Shown here piece by piece: positions 12,628 to 16,817 of a DNA stretch of 16,817 nucleotides. Source of the stretch: CALIKW01 sp038998005 (lineage in GTDB: Archaea > Aenigmatarchaeota > Aenigmatarchaeia > CG10238-14 > SCSR01); assembly GCA_038998005.1 (NCBI GenBank), contig JAVZIY010000007.1, positions 1 to 16,817 on the forward strand, given 5' to 3'. Position 1 is the stretch's first letter. Every line of letters starts with the position of its first letter. The notes beneath the pieces are model-generated. The model searched no databases, was not told the DNA's origin, and saw only the letters and a program-made list of their open reading frames with translations. Both the position numbers and the translations under genes were made by a program.

Positions 12628-13605
12628 TTGATATGCCTTGGTATAGAATCGACATCCCACACATATGGAATTGGAATCATAACAGAAAATGGAACTATAT
12701 TAGCTAATGAAAAATCAGTATATACACCACCCTTAGGCATGGGTATAGTTCCTCACGAAGCCAAAAAACATCATGAAGTTGTAAAGGGAAAGATATTTGA
12801 GAAAGCATTAAAAAGGGCCGGTCTCAAAATAAATGACATAGACGTGATTGCCTATGCGTGCGGCCCAGGTTTACCACCTTGTCTTCTAGTTGGAGCAAAT
12901 TTTGCCATTAGTCTATCAAGAAAATATAAAAAACCTATCCTAAAAGTACATCATGGAATTGGACACATAGAAATAGGAAGACTAACTACTGGTACAAAAG
13001 ATCCAGTGATATTGTACCTTTCCGGGGGCCATACTTCAGTATTAGCTTTTACTGAAGGCCATTATGCTGTTTTTGGAGAAAGTGAAGACATAACTGTTGC
13101 TAACTGTTTAGATGTGGTGGCAAGAGAAATGGGATTGCCTATGCCTGGAGGTCCTCAAATCGAAAAGTTAGCTAAAAAAGGAAAATATGTTGAATTACCA
13201 TATGTTGTAAAAGGAATGGATGTTTCGTTCAGCGGTATACAAACAGCTGCAATCAAACTCCTTAAAAAAGGGATTCCAAAGGAAGATATAGCTTATTCTT
13301 TACAAGAAACTTGCTTTGCCATGCTTACTGAAGTAACAGAACGTGCATTAGCTCACACTGATAAAAAAGAAGTTTTACTAGTTGGTGGGGTTGCTGCTAA
13401 TAAAAGATTACAGGAAATGATGAGTCAAATGTGTAAAGAAAGAAAAGCTAAACTATATGTTGTTCCAAAGAAATACTCTGCTGATAACGGAGCTCAAATA
13501 GCTTGGGCTGGAATATTAGCTTATAAATCTGGATGGAAGCCTAAATTCAAAGATAAGATTTTACCTAAATGGAGAATAGATGAGGTGGAAGTTACTTGGA
13601 CTTGA
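12628..13605 (+). CDS. kae1: tRNA N6-threonylcarbamoyladenosine transferase Kae1
   Basis: This is the catalytic subunit of the KEOPS complex. It transfers threonylcarbamoyl from its AMP adduct to A37 of tRNAs reading ANN codons. From TTG 12628 the protein is 325 residues and starts MICLGIESTSHTYGIGI, as the family does; GTG 12619 would add three residues. Metal-binding histidines are seen in VPHEAKKHHEV (H-x4-HH), the ASKHA nucleotide-binding parts are YLSGGHTSV and VLLVGGVAANKRL, and the late motif is KKYSADNGAQIAWAG. It is not fused to the Bud32 kinase, unlike in many Euryarchaeota, and no Bud32, Cgi121 or Pcc1 gene is in the window. Its end overlaps the YrdC/Sua5 gene, which supplies the threonylcarbamoyl-AMP. 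Confidence 0.96.
   Translation: MICLGIESTSHTYGIGIITENGTILANEKSVYTPPLGMGIVPHEAKKHHEVVKGKIFEKALKRAGLKINDIDVIAYACGPGLPPCLLVGANFAISLSRKYKKPILKVHHGIGHIEIGRLTTGTKDPVILYLSGGHTSVLAFTEGHYAVFGESEDITVANCLDVVAREMGLPMPGGPQIEKLAKKGKYVELPYVVKGMDVSFSGIQTAAIKLLKKGIPKEDIAYSLQETCFAMLTEVTERALAHTDKKEVLLVGGVAANKRLQEMMSQMCKERKAKLYVVPKKYSADNGAQIAWAGILAYKSGWKPKFKDKILPKWRIDEVEVTWT
13582..13587 (+). promoter_or_regulatory. Ribosome-binding site of the YrdC/Sua5 gene
   Basis: GAGGTG inside the end of kae1 lies eight bases before TTG 13596, the start chosen for the YrdC gene. A second in-frame TTG at 13602 is a less well spaced alternative. Confidence 0.5.
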
Positions 13606-14225
13606 TAAAAACAAAAACTATTAAAATAAACCCAAAAAATCCTGACCTAAAATTAATTGAAAGGGTTGCAGAAGAAATAAAAAGGGGAAATAGTATTTTA
13701 TCCAACTGAAACTTGTTATGGCTTAAGGACAAATGCCCTAAATAAAAAAGCAGTAAAGAAAATTTATAAAATAAAAAAAGAACCTACTTTATCGAACATT
13801 TTGGTTATAGTTGATAGCTTAAAAACTGCAAGAAAATTTGGAATTATAAAGAATGCTGAAAGTTGGTAAAGAGTTTTATGCCTGGACCTTTAACTATGAT
13901 TGTAAAAAGAAAAAAATCGTTTCCAAAAATAGTAAATAAAGATTTTTCTTTCAGAATTTCTTCAGGAAAAATAGCATTAGAGCTAGCAAAAAGAGCAAGC
14001 GTTCCAATGACAGCAACGAGTGCAAACATCCATGGAAATCCTTCTATTTATTCCAGTAAAAAAATCATAAAATGGTTTAATGGGAAAGTAAATATAATTT
14101 TGGATGCAGGAAAGTTAAAAAAAGAAAAGCCTTCTACTATAGTTGATATTAAATCAGGGGAACCTAAACTAATTAGGGAAGGGTCTATCCCTTTTAAAAA
14201 AATATCGAAGTTCTTAAAAAATTAA
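13596..14225 (+). pseudogene. Threonylcarbamoyl-AMP synthase (YrdC/Sua5 family), two frameshifts
   Basis: The YrdC enzyme makes threonylcarbamoyl-AMP from threonine, bicarbonate and ATP for Kae1. Three reading-frame pieces together give the whole family. Frame 1, from TTG 13596, encodes MDLIKTKTIKINPKNPD and runs into TGA 13707. Frame 2 encodes VFYPTETCYGLRTNALNKK (the YrdC YPTET-YGL motif) and runs into TAA 13867. Frame 1 resumes as LVKSFMPGPLTMIVKRKK and later TATSANIHGNPS (the TSAN motif), ending TAA 14223-14225. One extra base near 13684-13690 (GGGGAAATA) and one missing A near 13858-13861 (CTGAAAG) explain the shifts. Both are in purine/A runs and cancel out. Conserved motifs are intact, so this may be a sequencing or assembly error or a very recent mutation. 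The rebuilt protein is about 209 residues, the YrdC domain without the Sua5 C-terminal domain. Confidence 0.88.
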
Positions 14226-14482
14226 ACTAGCTCGCTTTCTGAGACTATGACAAAATCTCCTACTGATTTTACTGCACTAAATGGAACTAAAACCCTTCCT
14301 TTTTCATCAGTTTTTAGGTTGAATTCCTTAACATACTTGCTTGCCTGTTCTAGCACCAAATTCAAAAGCTCTCCACTTTCTGTTATAAAATCTATATTCG
14401 CTACTACTCCAAACTTCCTTCCTGTTTCCTCGCTTATAACACTCTTACCAATAACATCTCCAGCTTTTACCCTTGTTTCCAT
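14222..14482 (-). CDS. PRC-barrel domain protein (CdpB-like)
   Basis: This 86-residue single-domain PRC barrel has VKAGDVIGKSVISEETGRKF, FGVVANIDFITESGELLNLV and VLVPFSAVKSVGDFVIVSE as the strand pattern. Small archaeal PRC-barrel proteins of this size include CdpB1 and CdpB2, which bind SepF in FtsZ-based division of haloarchaea; others have unknown roles, so the division link is an inference. AAGGTGG (14487-14493) four bases before the ATG is a strong ribosome-binding site. Its stop codon overlaps that of the convergent YrdC gene by two bases. It is divergent from thpR. Confidence 0.8.
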   Translation of the reverse strand: METRVKAGDVIGKSVISEETGRKFGVVANIDFITESGELLNLVLEQASKYVKEFNLKTDEKGRVLVPFSAVKSVGDFVIVSESELV

Positions 14483-14539
14483 ATTTCCACCTTAAAAATA
14501 ATATGAAATTAATTTAATTTATTCTTTCTTAAATTAATT

Positions 14540-15073
14540 ATGGTCAGATGCTTTGTTGGAGTTTTAATACCGGAAAGCTTAAAAGAAAAAATATTGGACC
14601 TACAAAATTATTTGTCAAGTTTTATAAAAGCTAAGTTTGTTGAAAAAGAAAATTTGCATCTTTGCTTTTCCTTTTTAGGAGAAAAAAATGAGGAAGAAAT
14701 TGATTTGATTAAAAAAAGCTTAGATGAAATTTCTAAAAATTTTAAAACTTTTGAGATTAAAATAAAAGGAATAAAGTTAATACCAAGCGAAAAATTCGTT
14801 AGAGTTATTGCCCTAGATACCTTTGATGAAAAAAGAATTTCAGAAAGCTTAAGATTTGAAATTTTAAATAAAATAGATGGTGATTCCAAGCCCTTACATC
14901 TAACACTTTGCAGAGTTAAAAGCATGGATAGAAAAAAATTTTTTGAAAATATTAAAAAAATAAGAGATCTTGATATTGGAATTTTTTCTCTAAATTCTAT
15001 TCAACTAATAAAAAGCGAGCTAAGTAAAAAAGGTCCTGTATATGAAATAATTTATGAAAGCAGGCTAAGCTAG
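14540..15073 (+). CDS. thpR: RNA 2',3'-cyclic phosphodiesterase (ThpR/LigT-like)
   Basis: This is a 177-residue 2H-family phosphoesterase that opens 2',3'-cyclic phosphates on RNA ends; bacterial relatives join tRNA halves through 2'-5' bonds. The fold is complete: start MVRCFVGVLIPESLK, first motif ENLHLCFSFLGE (H40-L-C42) and second motif KPLHLTLCRVK (H120-L-T122). The first motif has Cys where the family has Thr or Ser, so one active-site hydroxyl is replaced. An AT-rich TATA-like stretch near 14511-14522 suggests a leaderless transcript. Its last nine bases overlap the convergent dnaG end. A role on tRNA splicing ends is possible given the intron-rich tRNAs, but is only an idea. Confidence 0.88.
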   Translation: MVRCFVGVLIPESLKEKILDLQNYLSSFIKAKFVEKENLHLCFSFLGEKNEEEIDLIKKSLDEISKNFKTFEIKIKGIKLIPSEKFVRVIALDTFDEKRISESLRFEILNKIDGDSKPLHLTLCRVKSMDRKKFFENIKKIRDLDIGIFSLNSIQLIKSELSKKGPVYEIIYESRLS

Positions 15074-15904
15074 AACAAACTCTTTTAATTCTTTTTTCTT
15101 TTCTACTGGAACTTTAACCTTTAATGATTTGAAAATTTCCTTACTAGTTAGTTCTTCCACTTCCTTGCCATCGGGTGCTCTTGCAACATAATCTATTTCA
15201 CATATCTGCAAAAGTTTTTTAAGAACCAACTCCCCTCCTCTGTCTCCATCTATAAATGCTGTTGTGATCTTTTTCTTGCTTAGCTCTATTATTGCATCAG
15301 GAATGGAAGTTCCGTTTATTGCAATAGCGTTCTTAATCCCATTTTTAAGCAAATTTATAACATCTGCTCTTCCTTCTACAATTATTATTTCATCTGAGTC
15401 TAAAATTTCTGGGCCGCATGGAAGCCCCTGGTATGTTTGGAGCTCGTCCTTCCTCAATTCATTTTTTATCCTTTCAACTATCTCAAGAGTTGAGGGCGTT
15501 TCTGTTTTAATCATCTCTTTAAGGATTTCCTTACCCCTCTCAAGAACGTACTTTCTCTTGTCCTCTCTTACATCCTTGACATTTTTTATTTTAACCCTCG
15601 CAGAGCACGGACCTATTCTTTCTATTGTCTCAAGAGAGGCGGCTATTAGAGAAGTTTGGGAGCTGTCTAAACTTGAAGGAATTAATATTTTTCCTTTACT
15701 CTTCCCTTCTTCATTAATCAGTTCTACCTCTATTCTCCCTATCCTACCAGATTTTTGTAACTCTCTTAAATCCAAATCCTGCCCTAGCAAACCTTCTGTC
15801 TGACCAAAAATTGCTCCTATCACATCAGGTTTTTCCACTATTCCTTCGCAATAAAACTCTGCTTCTATTAAATATTTTATCATGGATTGAGCAAGCTTTC
15901 CCAT
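15065..15904 (-). CDS. dnaG: Archaeal DnaG (Toprim primase-like, exosome-associated)
   Basis: The N-terminal half is archaeal DnaG-specific: KYLIEAEFYCEGIVEKPDVI, then AIFGQTEGLLGQDLDLRELQ, then KSGRIGRIEV. The Toprim domain follows, with E178 in IIIVEGRADV and D219/D221 in FIDGDRGGELV. Archaeal DnaG can make short RNA primers and is also a subunit of the exosome cap. From ATG 15904 the protein is 279 residues, shorter than the roughly 400 or more usual, because the C-terminal tail after the Toprim domain is almost absent. I chose ATG 15904 because GGAGG (15914-15918) sits nine bases upstream; ATG 15913 would touch that site. The start lies inside the upstream Toprim gene, so the two are probably coupled. 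Confidence 0.92.
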   Translation of the reverse strand: MGKLAQSMIKYLIEAEFYCEGIVEKPDVIGAIFGQTEGLLGQDLDLRELQKSGRIGRIEVELINEEGKSKGKILIPSSLDSSQTSLIAASLETIERIGPCSARVKIKNVKDVREDKRKYVLERGKEILKEMIKTETPSTLEIVERIKNELRKDELQTYQGLPCGPEILDSDEIIIVEGRADVINLLKNGIKNAIAINGTSIPDAIIELSKKKITTAFIDGDRGGELVLKKLLQICEIDYVARAPDGKEVEELTSKEIFKSLKVKVPVEKKKELKEFVLA

Positions 15905-16265
15905 TGTAATCATCCTCCATAAATTTTAAAATAAACTTAAGTTCTTCAATTTTTTTTATACATAATAAATCCCTCAATATCTTTCTTTCTATACAATCAA
16001 CCTTAAAACCATGAGAAATTAAAAACTTGCTAAGCTCTTTTGCCATCTCTTCTCCTTCATTGTCAAAATCTGTAAGGATTACTACTTTATTTTTTTCTTC
16101 TATCTCATTTAAAATCAAGGAGAAGTTTTTCCCTGAAATCTCAACTATATTTTTGAAGCCAAGCTTTTCCATAGCCTCTCTATCCTTTTTACCCTCCACG
16201 ATTACTTGATAATCCTTGATATTTCTAATCTCCCTTTCTATTCTTCCTACAAGTGAAGAAATCAT
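15825..16265 (-). CDS. Small Toprim-domain protein (UPF0292-like)
   Basis: This 146-residue protein carries a lone Toprim fold. E24 lies in YQVIVEGKKDREAMEKLGF and D66/D68 in VVILTDFDNEGEEMAKEL, with the metal ligands intact. This matches the small archaeal Toprim group (COG1658/UPF0292, related to RNase M5); no substrate is firmly known for the archaeal members. Residues after about 118 (from DDYNGKACSIHDK) lie where dnaG is read in another frame, 80 bases past the dnaG ATG, and look unlike the family. The true end of the domain is near FILKFMED, so the tail may be read-out after a recent loss of an earlier stop. It starts one base upstream of the end of the CBS gene. Confidence 0.8.
   Translation of the reverse strand: MISSLVGRIEREIRNIKDYQVIVEGKKDREAMEKLGFKNIVEISGKNFSLILNEIEEKNKVVILTDFDNEGEEMAKELSKFLISHGFKVDCIERKILRDLLCIKKIEELKFILKFMEDDYNGKACSIHDKIFNRSRVLLRRNSGKT
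15914..15918 (-). promoter_or_regulatory. Ribosome-binding site of dnaG
   Basis: GGAGG on the minus strand lies nine bases before ATG 15904 and decides that start over ATG 15913. It lies within the coding region of the small Toprim gene. Confidence 0.65.
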
Positions 16266-16266
16266 T

Positions 16267-16815
16267 TCACTCCTCTTCTTTCAGCGCTTCCCTACAAGGA
16301 CTGCAAAGCCACTGTCCATTAACATACTCAAGCTCTTCGTCATAACTGCCACATGCATCACAAATTCCAGACATTTTCTTTTCTGTTATTTCTATTGGGG
16401 CCTCTTTCATTTTTAACCTATACTCAAGCAACTCTATCATTTCTGGTGTGCTCCTTGCTATATCTGTTAATGAAATCAAACCGACAACCTTTCCTTTATC
16501 CACAACAGGAAGTCTGTGGATATTATTTCTCTTTATCTTGTTTGCAGCATCTACAATACTATCTGTTGGTCTGATTGTAACTAGTGGTGCACTCATTATA
16601 TCTTCAACTAAAACAGTACTGGCTTTCTTATCCTTAACTAAAACTTTGTTTATAAGATCACTGTCAGACACTATCCCAATTGGTTTTCCATCTTTTACTA
16701 CTATCAAACAGCCTTTCCTGTTCTTTTTCATCTTCTCTCCCGCAGCTTTTGCTGTTTCATTCGCATCTATAGTTAAAACCGGTTTAGCCATAACATCCTT
16801 AACTTTTATAGCCAT
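16267..16815 (-). CDS. Two-CBS-domain protein with C-terminal zinc ribbon
   Basis: This is a 182-residue protein. CBS 1 (about residues 7-60) has VKDVMAKPVLTID and GIVSDSDLI. CBS 2 (about 70-122) has VEDIMSAPLVTI and VGLISLTDIA. CBS pairs bind adenine nucleotides or related ligands and sense energy state. A zinc ribbon follows with C152-x2-C155 and C171-x2-C174 (CDACGSYDEELEYVNGQWLC then SPC). The combination is common in archaea and of unknown partner. It is the first gene of a minus-strand unit with the Toprim protein and dnaG, separated by one base from the next start. The ATG is two bases from the window edge, so a longer N-terminus cannot be excluded. Confidence 0.88.
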   Translation of the reverse strand: MAIKVKDVMAKPVLTIDANETAKAAGEKMKKNRKGCLIVVKDGKPIGIVSDSDLINKVLVKDKKASTVLVEDIMSAPLVTIRPTDSIVDAANKIKRNNIHRLPVVDKGKVVGLISLTDIARSTPEMIELLEYRLKMKEAPIEITEKKMSGICDACGSYDEELEYVNGQWLCSPCREALKEEE

Positions 16816-16817
16816 AA

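Noticed and set aside
15264..15803. Long plus-strand open frame of 179 codons opposite dnaG
   Set aside because: It is a shadow of dnaG, whose family motifs are clear on the minus strand. The shadow has a low-complexity, serine- and leucine-rich product.

Overview
This AT-rich window is archaeal. It carries archaeal information-processing genes (Taw1, NMD3, aIF1A, RIO1 kinase, a Dim2/Pno1-type KH protein, topoisomerase VI A and B, Hel308, Kae1, archaeal DnaG). Both tRNA genes hold bulge-helix-bulge introns, and several genes have TATA boxes about 26 bases before a start codon. GAGGTG/GGTGA ribosome-binding sites precede some TTG starts. The compact genes, the multi-intron tRNAs and the short DnaG would fit an uncultivated, perhaps DPANN-like, lineage, but I cannot place it taxonomically.

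Layout. 1-516 (minus): start of an AAA-type ATPase running off the left edge, behind a TATA box flanked by two copies of a palindrome; then tRNA-Thr(UGU) with two introns. 604-3182 (plus): an unknown small protein, taw1, nmd3, aIF1A and a two-helix membrane protein. 3207-8524 (plus): rio1, dim2-like, top6B and top6A, tightly coupled or overlapping. top6A is interrupted, directly after its catalytic DxD, by a 471-residue intein with LAGLIDADG motifs. 8561-9238: GT2 glycosyltransferase. 9314-9431: tRNA-Phe(GAA) with three apparent introns. 9433-12305 (minus): an unknown protein, a decayed copy of the Hel308 tail, and hel308. 12370-14225 (plus): a Cas2-like small protein behind an 18-bp palindrome, kae1, and a YrdC/Sua5 gene broken by two compensating one-base shifts. 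14222-14482 (minus): PRC-barrel protein. 14540-15073 (plus): ThpR-like cyclic phosphodiesterase. 15065-16815 (minus): CBS/zinc-ribbon protein, small Toprim protein and a short DnaG.

How the genes fit together. One theme is tRNA position 37: Kae1 and YrdC make t6A, for which tRNA-Thr(UGU) is a substrate type, and Taw1 makes the wyosine core on G37 of tRNA-Phe; both tRNAs are here. A second theme is ribosome assembly and initiation (NMD3, RIO1, Dim2-like, aIF1A). A third is DNA topology, repair and priming (Top6A/B, Hel308, DnaG). The points most worth a second look are the tRNA introns, the intein site, the two palindrome-controlled leaderless promoters, the broken YrdC gene and the Hel308-tail remnant. 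I found no CRISPR array and no insertion sequence.
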